DNA from: an uncultured Flavobacteriaceae bacterium
GTDB taxonomy: Bacteria; Bacteroidota; Bacteroidia; Flavobacteriales; Flavobacteriaceae
Reading direction: 5' to 3'
Assembly (NCBI GenBank): GCA_947494715.1
Contig: CANLWG010000001.1
Location: 310,001 to 374,000, forward strand
Length of the DNA stretch: 64,000 nt
Shown here: piece after piece, positions 37,703 to 46,340 of the stretch
Position numbering within the stretch: the first letter of the stretch is position 1
How the letters are laid out: every line of letters begins with the position of its first letter
The notes under the pieces: model-generated
Told to the model about the DNA's origin: nothing
The model's input: only the letters and a program-made list of their open reading frames with translations
The model's database searches: none
Position numbers and translations under genes: made by a program

Positions 37703-38890
37703 TCAATATAATCCCTTGTTCTTTTGGATCAATGCCAAAATATTTTCAACGGAACCATTGGTACTTAATTTATCTTGAGGGGTATTTTTACAATAGTCTA
37801 CTAAAATATCAATGGTAGAGGTGGCCACATGCATCCGTGTATCCGATGAGGCATAATAGATGAAGACCTTACCGTCCTCATCGGCTATCCACCCATTGCA
37901 AAAGAGGACATTACCTACATCCCCATAAATTTCCGTATCGTTGGGTGCCATAAAGTACCCTCCGGGCTGATGTATGACCTTGGTAATATCCTTTAAATCC
38001 GTCATGAACATGTATAGTACGTAGCGAAGTCCGGCAGCCGTGTTGCGTACACCATGAGCTAGGTGCAACCAACCTTCCTTGGTTTTTAAAGGCGATGGCC
38101 CCTGACCATTTTTAAGCTCATAAACCGTATGGTACTGTTTGTTGTTGATGATGACTTCATCCTTTACTTCAGGATAGGCCATATTTTCAATAAACCCCAG
38201 ACCGATTCCACCTCCGGAACCCGTCTCTATAAAACCATCCTGTGGCCGAGTATAAATGGCATACTTGCCATTTACGAACTCAGGATGAAGGGTTACATTA
38301 CGTTGTTGTTTAGAGTTTGAGATTAGATCCGGGAGACGTTCCCAGTTTCGCAAGTCCTTTGACCGTATGATCCCTGCATTGGCTATGGCAGCTGAAGTAT
38401 CGGCCGCCAAAGCATTGGGATCTTTTCGTTCGGAACAAAAAATTCCGTAGATAAAACCGTCTTCATGCTTTACCAAACGCATATCATAGGCATTAATGTC
38501 CGGGTTTTTATTTTGGGGAAGTAAAAATGGTTTATCCCAAAATTCAAAGGTATCAAGTCCATTGGTGCTCTGGGCGAAGGCAAAGAACGATTTTCGGTCA
38601 TTCCCTTCTACTCGTACCATCAAAAGATATTTCCCTTTCCATTTGATAGCTCCTGCATTAAAAGCAGCATTTATACCTATACGTTCCAATCCATGCGGAT
38701 TGGTTTGTGTACTAAGGTCGTATCTCCAATGCACCGGAGTATGGGCGGCTGTTATGATTGGGTTTCTATATCGGTTGTAAATCCCGTTGCCTTCAGCAAT
38801 TGGTGTATTCCTTTTTTTGATGAGCGTTTCGTGATTTTCCATCAAGGTATCATAGTTCTTGATTTTTTTTGCACTGTCAACGGTTATCAT
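37703..38890 (-). CDS. GH130 family beta-mannoside phosphorylase
   Basis: The protein has 395 residues and no signal peptide, so it is cytoplasmic. Five-bladed propeller motifs of GH130 are clear: 'FNAGAIKWKGKYLLMVRVEG', then N-A-Y-D-M-R-L with the proposed catalytic Asp 136, and 'HLAHGVRNTAAGLRYVLY'. The N-A-Y-D-M-R-L form is the one of subfamily 1, whose known members phosphorolyse 4-O-beta-D-mannosyl-D-glucose to mannose 1-phosphate and glucose. Downstream of an SSS transporter with only 13 bp between, it probably handles a mannoside imported by that permease. Subfamily assignment by eye is tentative. The first 20 residues are poorly conserved and M17 is a second possible start. Confidence 0.87.
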   Translation of the reverse strand: MITVDSAKKIKNYDTLMENHETLIKKRNTPIAEGNGIYNRYRNPIITAAHTPVHWRYDLSTQTNPHGLERIGINAAFNAGAIKWKGKYLLMVRVEGNDRKSFFAFAQSTNGLDTFEFWDKPFLLPQNKNPDINAYDMRLVKHEDGFIYGIFCSERKDPNALAADTSAAIANAGIIRSKDLRNWERLPDLISNSKQQRNVTLHPEFVNGKYAIYTRPQDGFIETGSGGGIGLGFIENMAYPEVKDEVIINNKQYHTVYELKNGQGPSPLKTKEGWLHLAHGVRNTAAGLRYVLYMFMTDLKDITKVIHQPGGYFMAPNDTEIYGDVGNVLFCNGWIADEDGKVFIYYASSDTRMHVATSTIDILVDYCKNTPQDKLSTNGSVENILALIQKNKGLY

Positions 38891-38903
38891 ATAGTCGGGT
38901 ATT

Positions 38904-40727
38904 TTAAAGTTGTTGGTCCAATTTGTCCCACCATAGTTTTTTAAGCAATATTCCGCATGCGGCCAGAAGCGCCAAACATACCAGTAGCGAACTGTATTCC
39001 CTGAGAATCAAGTACAAGGGTATGATGACCAATAAGGTTTGGGCAATAACACCTACAAAAACATTGAACATGTCCCTTTTAAAAAGCGTGTTTTTTTTGA
39101 AATCCGGATCTTCGGCCAAAACTTTGGTTTGAATAGGTTTCCAAAAACCCCATGGACGTGTTTTCTTATAAAAGTCAATGAGCCTCGACTCCTCCGTCGG
39201 AGCTCCCATATAGGTTCCGATAATGCAACCTATAGCCGTGATAACTAGTAATAAAGGGAAAAGGTATAATTCCAAGGCTTCTGGAAATACCAAGGGAAAA
39301 AGTATGGCCGGGACCAATCCAGATAGCATGCCCCAAAAATAGCCTTCTCCATTAAAACGCCACCAGTGCCATTTTAAAATGTTGGAAACGATATAACCTC
39401 CCCAAAGGGCGGATACGATCCACTGCGTTATGGAATTCACATCCTTTACATAAAAGCCAAGGACAATACTCACGATGACAACGACAATTCCACTGGCATA
39501 ATTCATTCTGTTGATCTGCTTTGGCTTGGCATCTTTTTTATAACGCAAATAAATATCATTGACCAAATAGGCCTGAGCAGCATTCAGAGTCCCCGCAAAA
39601 GTGCTCATAAAAGCCGCTAAAAGGCCAGCCAATAACAAGCCCATTAGTCCGACAGGTACAAATTGACTTATTGCCGAAGGCAAAATCTGCTCAAAATCAA
39701 TAATTCCCCCACGTTGAAGATCCAACTGGTCGTAAAAAAGAATGCCCAAGATGCCAAATCCGCCGATCATTAGATACCGGGTAGGCATAAGGGCCAAGGA
39801 GACAAAACCACTCATTTTGGCCGCATCCTTAGGAGATTTGGTAGAGAGTATCTTTTGCATATCGTAATTGGGTGCGGGTCCGGCGACACTGGAAAGAATT
39901 CCCTTGAATACGCATAACATGAAGAAAATGGTAAATAAGGAGAAGCCATCGGAAGTTATTTTCTCGTTCACCTCGGAAATAATCCCGGTCCAATCCATAT
40001 CCAAGTTCCATCCAAAAAAGGGATCCATCCAACCTTCAGGTACGGTCAACGTATGCTCTCCCATGGCCACCCATGCGATTACGGCAATGGCAATAGAAGA
40101 AACCGTCATTATCGTAAACTGCAGTAAATCGGTCCATACAATTCCGGACATTCCGCCCAAAACAGAATAGAAAACCGCGAATAAAGTAAATATGGTCCCG
40201 TAAAAATGGGGAACAAATTTTGGAGCAATGTCAAAGGGAATATAAGCGCTTACAACTTCCCAAGGGATAAAGATTTCGACAAACTTCCCCAAACCTATAA
40301 ATCCATAGGCTAAAAATCCCAAGCAGCTAACGATGGCAAATAGGACCACTACGGTATGCGACCATTTGCCACCCTTTCCCTCCCCGAAGCGAAAGAAAAT
40401 CCATTCCGCCCCTGTGGTAACGTTTGATCTTCTTAACCAGGCCGAAAGGTATACCATTAAGAAGACCTGATTGAAAACGGGCCAGAGCCAAGGAATCCAA
40501 ATGCTTTTTAACCCATAGACGAAGGTTAGGGTCACCAACCACATGGTTCCTGAAATATCAAACATTCCAGAGGCATTGGATAGGCCCAACATATACCAAG
40601 GCAGGGATTTTCCTCCTAAGAGGTAATCATCCTTGCTTTGCTGCGCTTTCTTGCGCAGGACCAAACCTATAACAACGGTGGCCAGAAGATAGGCAAGTAT
40701 TATTACAATATCTACGCCTTGTAGCAT
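38904..40727 (-). CDS. Sodium:solute symporter (SSS/SLC5 family)
   Basis: The 607-residue protein has about 13-14 membrane segments. The N-terminal 'LLGGKSLPWYMLGLSNASGM' and 'GGMSGIVWTDLLQFTIM' are the SSS core, and the conserved second sodium-site Ser/Thr region follows in 'LLAAFMSTFAGTLNAAQAYL'. Its length is that of glucose/myo-inositol-type SGLT members with an extended C-terminus rather than of PutP. It is transcribed with GH130 as transporter then phosphorylase and diverges from an AraC gene with 201 bp between, a usual arrangement for a regulated sugar-uptake operon. A beta-mannoside or mannosyl-sugar substrate is inferred from GH130. Confidence 0.93.
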   Translation of the reverse strand: MLQGVDIVIILAYLLATVVIGLVLRKKAQQSKDDYLLGGKSLPWYMLGLSNASGMFDISGTMWLVTLTFVYGLKSIWIPWLWPVFNQVFLMVYLSAWLRRSNVTTGAEWIFFRFGEGKGGKWSHTVVVLFAIVSCLGFLAYGFIGLGKFVEIFIPWEVVSAYIPFDIAPKFVPHFYGTIFTLFAVFYSVLGGMSGIVWTDLLQFTIMTVSSIAIAVIAWVAMGEHTLTVPEGWMDPFFGWNLDMDWTGIISEVNEKITSDGFSLFTIFFMLCVFKGILSSVAGPAPNYDMQKILSTKSPKDAAKMSGFVSLALMPTRYLMIGGFGILGILFYDQLDLQRGGIIDFEQILPSAISQFVPVGLMGLLLAGLLAAFMSTFAGTLNAAQAYLVNDIYLRYKKDAKPKQINRMNYASGIVVVIVSIVLGFYVKDVNSITQWIVSALWGGYIVSNILKWHWWRFNGEGYFWGMLSGLVPAILFPLVFPEALELYLFPLLLVITAIGCIIGTYMGAPTEESRLIDFYKKTRPWGFWKPIQTKVLAEDPDFKKNTLFKRDMFNVFVGVIAQTLLVIIPLYLILREYSSLLVCLALLAACGILLKKLWWDKLDQQL

Positions 40728-40928
40728 ACGTTATTGACATTTTGTTCAATGGGGGACGGAAAAGGACTGTTAAAAAAGTAAATCAAATTCTTAATTGCTA
40801 AAACATTGGCAATATATGCTGATGTTTTTAGGTTAAATGTAATTTCAAATCTAAAAAAATTGTTAATATTGCACTGATAGGATTTTATCATTTGAATGAC
40901 TAAATCCGGCAAAAAAATAAGATAATTC

Positions 40929-41807
40929 TTGGAAATTCTAAAAAAAATACATCGCGAGATTACCCCATTATCCGGTTTGGATAGTTTTCTGGTTTTTGAC
41001 AGGACCAAGGATTTTTTTGACTTCCCGGTTCATTTTCATCCGGAAATGGAGCTTAACTTTATTTCAGGAGGCAAGGGCGTACAACGCATCGTTGGGGACA
41101 GTATCGAGGAAATAGAGGACATAGAACTCGTCCTAATCGGCTCTAGTTTATATCATGGGTGGGAACAACATAAATGTACCCAGAAGAACATTCGTGAGGT
41201 GACTATACAGTTTCATGAAGATTTGTTCGATGATGCTTTTTTGAGAAGGACCATTATGAAGCCTTTAAAGGACTTGTTCGATCGTTCCCTACACGGTATT
41301 TTGTTTTCTGAGGAAACCACCAGGGCAATGGCCCCAAGGATAACCAAGGTCTCCAAATTGGGTGGAATCGACTATTTTTTGGAATTGCTTTCCATATTAT
41401 ATGATCTTGCCAATTCTAGAAACCAGCGATTACTGTCCACAGCTACCATACATCTTGAAAATTTCGAGAATAGCGACAAGATCAAACAACTTTATGAATA
41501 TATCCAAGAGAACTATTCTTCCAAAATAACCCTATCAGAAGTTTCTGAAATGCTCAATATGAGCAATGTTTCTTTCAATCGATTTATTAAGAAGAGAACC
41601 GGAAAGACTTTCGTTGAATATTTAAACGATGTCCGTATAGGTTATGCTTCCCGTTGGTTGATCGAAAAAGATCTTAGTATCTCCGAAATCGCTTTTATGT
41701 GCGGTTTCAATAGCATTGCAAATTTTAACAGGGTATTCAGAAAAAGCAAAGGCCGCACCCCGACCCAATATCGCCAGGATTTTTCAGGAATAAAACGTGT
41801 GTTGTAA
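40929..41807 (+). CDS. AraC family transcriptional regulator (cupin-type)
   Basis: The protein is 292 residues. No ATG precedes the cupin domain: an in-frame stop lies at 40923, the frame begins at TTG 40929 and the first ATG is inside the conserved cupin motif (F-P-V-H-F-H-P-E-M-E-L), so TTG is the best start. The N-terminal cupin is followed by a C-terminal double helix-turn-helix with 'LSEVSEMLNMSNVSFNRFIK' and 'ISEIAFMCGFNSIANFNRVF', then R-K-S-K-G-R-T-P-T-Q-Y. The gene diverges from the SSS-GH130 operon with a shared 201-bp intergenic region and is the likely regulator of that operon. Confidence 0.92.
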   Translation: MEILKKIHREITPLSGLDSFLVFDRTKDFFDFPVHFHPEMELNFISGGKGVQRIVGDSIEEIEDIELVLIGSSLYHGWEQHKCTQKNIREVTIQFHEDLFDDAFLRRTIMKPLKDLFDRSLHGILFSEETTRAMAPRITKVSKLGGIDYFLELLSILYDLANSRNQRLLSTATIHLENFENSDKIKQLYEYIQENYSSKITLSEVSEMLNMSNVSFNRFIKKRTGKTFVEYLNDVRIGYASRWLIEKDLSISEIAFMCGFNSIANFNRVFRKSKGRTPTQYRQDFSGIKRVL

Positions 41808-42049
41808 TCAGTGTATGAATAGGAAACATCCTGAAAATAAAGAATATAGGATTTATCCTTGTCGAGTTGAGAATAGGGGGAACAATCCGTTAATCTGTCG
41901 TTTAACTTAAAATTTAATGAATATCCTTTATCGTTTTTTGTCTTTTGTTTCAAATTTTTCGTCAAACTATAAATCGGTATTCCATCTTTGGAGAAAAGAT
42001 GTAACTTATACCGCACAAAAATAATTCGTAAACCAATCAGATAAAATAC

Positions 42050-43774
42050 ATGATGCAGATTAAAGAATCTTCCGAAGTATATGATGTTATTATCGTAGGT
42101 TCGGGAGCAGGTGGTGGAATGGCTACTAAGCAACTAGCAGATGCTGGACTCAATGTCGCAGTTGTTGAGGCAGGCCCATTTTTTGACCCGGCCGACCCAA
42201 AGACCATGACCCAGTTGAAGTGGCCTTATGAATCTCCTCGAAGAGGTGCCGGAACGGATAGGGCTTTCGGAGGATGGGATATGGCCTATGGTGGATGGGA
42301 AATAGAAGGTGAACCGTATACCCATGAGGAAGGTACTGAATTTCACTGGTTCCGTTCACATATGCTGGGTGGACGAACCAACCACTGGGGGCGTATTTCA
42401 TTACGCTTTGGACCAAAGGATTTTAAAGGTAAAACGAGGGACGGACATGGTGAGGATTGGCCGATCGGCTATGATGATGTTAAGCCGTATTATGATAAAG
42501 TGGATAAATTGATAGGTGTATTTGGCACCAACGAAGGTCTTGAAAACGATCCGGATGGTTTTTTTCTTCCCCCTCCCAAACCTAGGTTGCATGAGCTCTT
42601 TTATATAAATGGAGCTAAAAAAAGCGGTGTTCCCGTAATTCCTGGGAGACTTTCCATGTTGACAAAAAAAATAAACAATGATAGAGGGGTATGTTTTTAT
42701 TGTGGACAGTGTGGACGCTCATGTTCCGTATATGCGGATTTTTCTGCAGGGAGCTGTTTAATTTTCCCCGCGCAGAAAAACGGAGGCAAGGTCAAGATTT
42801 TTGTAAATTCCGTGGTACGTGAAGTAACTACAAATGAAGAGGGCAAAGCTACCGGGGTTTCATATATCAGCAAAGACGATAGAAAAGAGTATAAATTGAA
42901 AGGCAAAGTAGTTGTTTTGGCCGCATCGGCCTGTAGTTCTGCCCGTATACTTTTGAATAGTAAAAGTAAACAACACCCCAATGGTCTTGGGAATAGTAGT
43001 GATGTTGTGGGCAAATATCTACATGACTCTACCGGCTCCAGTCGCGGAGGTTTTGTTCCGGCCTTAATGAATAGAAAAGTATCCTACAATGAAGATGGGG
43101 TAGGAGGTATGCACGTGTACTCACCCTGGTGGGGCGATAACTCGAAATTGGATTTTCCACGAGGTTACCATATTGAAGTTTGGGGAGGTATGGGTCAACC
43201 CAATTACGGATTTGCTATGAACCCGAATGAGTTCAATAAGTTCTTTGGATTACCAGTAGGAGGCTACGGGGAAGGTCTTAGGGAGGATGTTAAAAAGTAC
43301 TATGGCTCTGTTGTTGGTATGGCAGGCCGGGGAGAAGGTATCGCAAGAAAGGATAACTATTGCGAAATAGACCCGACTACCGTTGATCAATTCGGTATCC
43401 CCGTTCTGAAGTTCAACTACAAATGGTCCGATTTTGAGGTAAAGCAGGCTAAGCATATGCAGGATACTTTTGAGGAAGTCATACATAATATGGGTGGTGA
43501 ACCCTTAGGTGATAAACCGGGTAAAGATCAAGATTATGGCTTATTGGCCCCTGGAAAAATCATTCATGAGGTAGGCACTACGCGTATGGGCAACGATCCG
43601 AAGACTTCGGTCACCAACAAATTCCAACAATTGCATGATGTGGACAATGTATTTATAGTAGATGCCGGACCGTTCGTTTCCCAAGCGGACAAAAACTGTA
43701 CTTGGACCATTATGGCATTGTCATGGCGGGCAAGTGATTACATTATAGAGCAATTGAAACAACAAAATATTTAG
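42050..43774 (+). CDS. GMC-type FAD oxidoreductase, large subunit of a two-subunit dehydrogenase
   Basis: The 574-residue flavoprotein has a V-I-I-V-G-S-G-A-G-G-G FAD motif near residue 15 and a C-terminal 'DAGPFVSQADKNCTWTIMAL' containing the catalytic-type region of GMC enzymes. A cysteine cluster, C-x2-C-x2-C-x3-C (F-Y-C-G-Q-C-G-R-S-C), lies near residue 220, as in FAD glucose and glucoside 3-dehydrogenases with an Fe-S cluster. It lacks its own signal peptide. The next gene, 3 bp away, encodes a small subunit with a Tat signal, so the pair can be exported together. It likely oxidises a sugar or glycoside in the periplasm, with electrons going to a cytochrome. The substrate is not proven. 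Confidence 0.92.
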   Translation: MMQIKESSEVYDVIIVGSGAGGGMATKQLADAGLNVAVVEAGPFFDPADPKTMTQLKWPYESPRRGAGTDRAFGGWDMAYGGWEIEGEPYTHEEGTEFHWFRSHMLGGRTNHWGRISLRFGPKDFKGKTRDGHGEDWPIGYDDVKPYYDKVDKLIGVFGTNEGLENDPDGFFLPPPKPRLHELFYINGAKKSGVPVIPGRLSMLTKKINNDRGVCFYCGQCGRSCSVYADFSAGSCLIFPAQKNGGKVKIFVNSVVREVTTNEEGKATGVSYISKDDRKEYKLKGKVVVLAASACSSARILLNSKSKQHPNGLGNSSDVVGKYLHDSTGSSRGGFVPALMNRKVSYNEDGVGGMHVYSPWWGDNSKLDFPRGYHIEVWGGMGQPNYGFAMNPNEFNKFFGLPVGGYGEGLREDVKKYYGSVVGMAGRGEGIARKDNYCEIDPTTVDQFGIPVLKFNYKWSDFEVKQAKHMQDTFEEVIHNMGGEPLGDKPGKDQDYGLLAPGKIIHEVGTTRMGNDPKTSVTNKFQQLHDVDNVFIVDAGPFVSQADKNCTWTIMALSWRASDYIIEQLKQQNI

Positions 43775-43777
43775 GGC

Positions 43778-44494
43778 ATGGATAGAAGAAAAAGTTTACA
43801 GACTATTATTCTCGGAGCCGGTGCATCGGCTTTGGCCTTCCATGGCTGCAACACAGAAGGCGGTAAGGCTACTGAGGAAATACCGGCCGCCAACGACACC
43901 AAATATTTTGGTAGAACGCCAGAAGAATTGGAACGTATAGAAAAATTGAATGCGGAACAGTTATTCAATGCCCATGAGATGGAGACCATAACGGTTTTGA
44001 GTACCGTGATACTTCCGCCAAAGGAACCATATGGTGGCCCTATAGAAGCGGAGGTGCCCGAGTTCATTGAATTTATGGGCAAGGATATTCCCGAAATGCA
44101 GAATACCCTCTTAGGAGGTTTAATGTGGTTGGACCATAAAAGTAATACGGAATTCGGAACCGAGTTCAAATCAGCGATATTGGAGCAACAGAAACAGATT
44201 TTGGATACTATTTGCTTTCATGATATGGAAGTCCCTTTAGATGAGCAGCCTCTAGAAATTCAGTTTTTCTACTTGATGCGGGCACTTACCATGACGGGAT
44301 ACTATACTTCAAAAGTAGGCATAGCCGATCTGGGATATAAAGGTAACCAGCCTAATGTATGGGATGGGGTTCCTCAAGAGGTATTGGACCAGCATGGTGT
44401 GGCCTACGACCCAGAGTGGATAGCTAAATGTGTAGATCAAAGTAAGCGTGGTGTTATTGCGGAATGGGACGATGATGGCAATTTGTTGACCTAG
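43778..44494 (+). CDS. Gluconate 2-dehydrogenase subunit 3 family protein (small subunit)
   Basis: The 238-residue protein begins M-D-R-R-K-S-L-Q-T, a twin-arginine signal. It also has a lipobox-like A-F-H-G-C, so it may be a Tat-exported lipoprotein. The mature part contains 'METITVLSTVILPPKEPYGG', the mark of the gluconate_2-DH_3 family. In known enzymes this subunit escorts the signal-less GMC partner through the Tat pore and may help FAD binding. The 3-bp spacing after the GMC gene supports a complex. No cytochrome c subunit is encoded next to it, so electrons must leave by another route. Confidence 0.93.
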   Translation: MDRRKSLQTIILGAGASALAFHGCNTEGGKATEEIPAANDTKYFGRTPEELERIEKLNAEQLFNAHEMETITVLSTVILPPKEPYGGPIEAEVPEFIEFMGKDIPEMQNTLLGGLMWLDHKSNTEFGTEFKSAILEQQKQILDTICFHDMEVPLDEQPLEIQFFYLMRALTMTGYYTSKVGIADLGYKGNQPNVWDGVPQEVLDQHGVAYDPEWIAKCVDQSKRGVIAEWDDDGNLLT

Positions 44495-44641
44495 TCACAA
44501 CAGAGCTCCCTTTTTCCAAATTACTCATCTAATAGGTTCATCCAGCATGTAACGATTCATTATATTGCGTATTCACAAAAGGACACCATCCCATAAAAAC
44601 GGGATTCGGAAGGATTTCCATAATTTAAAGAGATATGTAAA

Positions 44642-46231
44642 ATGAAACATTTATTGACTTTAGTAGGAATATTGGTTTTTGTTATTCCATTATCTGCCCA
44701 AGAGGTAGGCTTGCAACTGTATAGCCTTCGGAATCAATTTAAGGAAGATGTACCCGGCACATTGAAAATCATTAAGGGTTGGGGGATAACTAAAATAGAG
44801 GGAGGCGGTACCTACGGTCTTCCCATGGAGGATTTTAAGAAAATGCTTGCCGAGAACAATCTGGATGTGGTTAGTGTGGGCGCTGGCTTCGGGGATTTGG
44901 AAAACAATGTGGACAAGGTAATAGCTAACGCCAAAACATTCGGCGCCAAATACGTGATGTGCGCATGGGTACCACATGATGATAACAAATGGGATTTGGA
45001 GGAAACCCAACACGCTACCCAGGTTTTTAACAAAGCTGGCAAAAAACTAAAGGAGCATGGATTAATATTGGCCTATCATCCCCACGGTTATGAATTTAGG
45101 CCTTGGAAAGATGGTACCTTGTTCGATTATATGGCACAAAACGCTACGGATTTTACTTTTGAACTAGATGTGTATTGGGCACACCACGGTGGTGCCGATC
45201 CCCTTGCCCTGATGAAAAAATATCCGGACAAGTTCACCTTAATGCATTTAAAGGATATGGAACACGGTGTTAAAGGGAACAATACCGGCCATGAGGACGT
45301 AGAGACCAATGTAATTCTGGGTCAAGGCCAAGTGGACATCGCCGGAACAGTAGCAGAGGCTAAAAAGCTAGGTATTGAATACATGTTCATAGAAGACGAA
45401 TCATCAAGAGTGGTAGAGCAAGTACCCCCAAGTCTGGAGTATCTGGCGAGCCTGGACGAACCGAAAATAGGGCTCCAATTATACAGTTTACGCAATGTTT
45501 TCCCAAAGGATGTACCCGGTACCTTTGCCAAGATCAAGAGTTGGGGTATACATAATCTAGAGGACGGAAATGATGGTACTTATGGATATACTATGAAAGA
45601 GTATAAAGGGATGTTAGCCCAAAATGACTTAAAAATAGTCAGCGTAAGCGCAGCTTTTGAGGAGTTGCAGAATTCGCCCGAAACGGTAATCGAAAGGGCC
45701 AAGGGTTACGGAGCTAAATATGCGGTCTGCTTTTGGATTCCGCATAACGATACTATTTTTACGATCAAGGAAACGAAATTGGCGTTGGATGTTTTTAATA
45801 AGGCGGGTAAGAAGCTGAAGGATGCGGGCATCACGCTTGCTTATCATCCCCATGGCTATGAGTTCCGTCCGCATGAAGGTGAATTGTTGATGGATCACAT
45901 GATTAAAAATTCCGATTATTTCGATTTTGAGATGGATGTGTACTGGTTTGCCCATCCGGGAGAAGATCCTGTGGCTTGGTTGAAGAAGTATCCCAAGGAA
46001 TTCAAGCTAATGCATCTTAAAGATTGTCGAAAAGGTGTTAAAGGCAATCAAAATGGTACAGGGGATGTTGAGACGAATGTGGTTTTGGGTACAGGACAGA
46101 TTGATATTGAAGCTATTGTAAAAGAGGCCAGGAAATTAGACATCGATTATATGTTCATTGAGGACGAGTCTTCCCGTTCCGTAGAACAAATACCCCAAAG
46201 TTTTGAATTTTTGAAAAGCGTAAGGAAGTAA
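44642..46231 (+). CDS. Tandem-duplicated sugar isomerase/epimerase-fold (TIM barrel) protein
   Basis: This 529-residue secreted protein has a signal peptide ending L-S-A-Q (about residue 20). Two complete TIM barrels of the xylose isomerase-like (AP_endonuc_2) family are fused head to tail: each begins G-L-Q-L-Y-S-L-R-N (residues 23 and 277) and ends E-Y/D-Y-M-F-I-E-D-E-S-S-R. Both carry the metal-site patterns 'LAYHPHGYEFRP', E-L/M-D-V-Y-W and L-M-H-L-K-D, so both halves look active. The usual family length is about 280. Next to the GMC dehydrogenase pair, a role in cleaving or isomerising 3-keto-glycosides is a strong hypothesis; a plain sugar isomerase is the alternative. A clear terminator follows. 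Confidence 0.9.
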   Translation: MKHLLTLVGILVFVIPLSAQEVGLQLYSLRNQFKEDVPGTLKIIKGWGITKIEGGGTYGLPMEDFKKMLAENNLDVVSVGAGFGDLENNVDKVIANAKTFGAKYVMCAWVPHDDNKWDLEETQHATQVFNKAGKKLKEHGLILAYHPHGYEFRPWKDGTLFDYMAQNATDFTFELDVYWAHHGGADPLALMKKYPDKFTLMHLKDMEHGVKGNNTGHEDVETNVILGQGQVDIAGTVAEAKKLGIEYMFIEDESSRVVEQVPPSLEYLASLDEPKIGLQLYSLRNVFPKDVPGTFAKIKSWGIHNLEDGNDGTYGYTMKEYKGMLAQNDLKIVSVSAAFEELQNSPETVIERAKGYGAKYAVCFWIPHNDTIFTIKETKLALDVFNKAGKKLKDAGITLAYHPHGYEFRPHEGELLMDHMIKNSDYFDFEMDVYWFAHPGEDPVAWLKKYPKEFKLMHLKDCRKGVKGNQNGTGDVETNVVLGTGQIDIEAIVKEARKLDIDYMFIEDESSRSVEQIPQSFEFLKSVRK

Positions 46232-46258
46232 CGTTTGAAGTATTACGATATAGGTTTT

Positions 46259-46291
46259 GCCCTTCTCTTTTTAAAAAGGGAAGGGCTTTTT
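46259..46291 (+). terminator. Rho-independent terminator after the tandem isomerase gene
   Basis: A 28-nt near-perfect palindrome (46259-46286, starting GCCCTTCTC and ending GGAAGGGC, one G-U pair) is followed by TTTTTAT. It closes the GMC-small-subunit-isomerase transcript before the next sulfatase gene. Confidence 0.8.
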
Positions 46292-46340
46292 ATCCAAAGG
46301 TTAAAAGGCTAATTTTAATCCAATATCAATTTTCTAAAAT

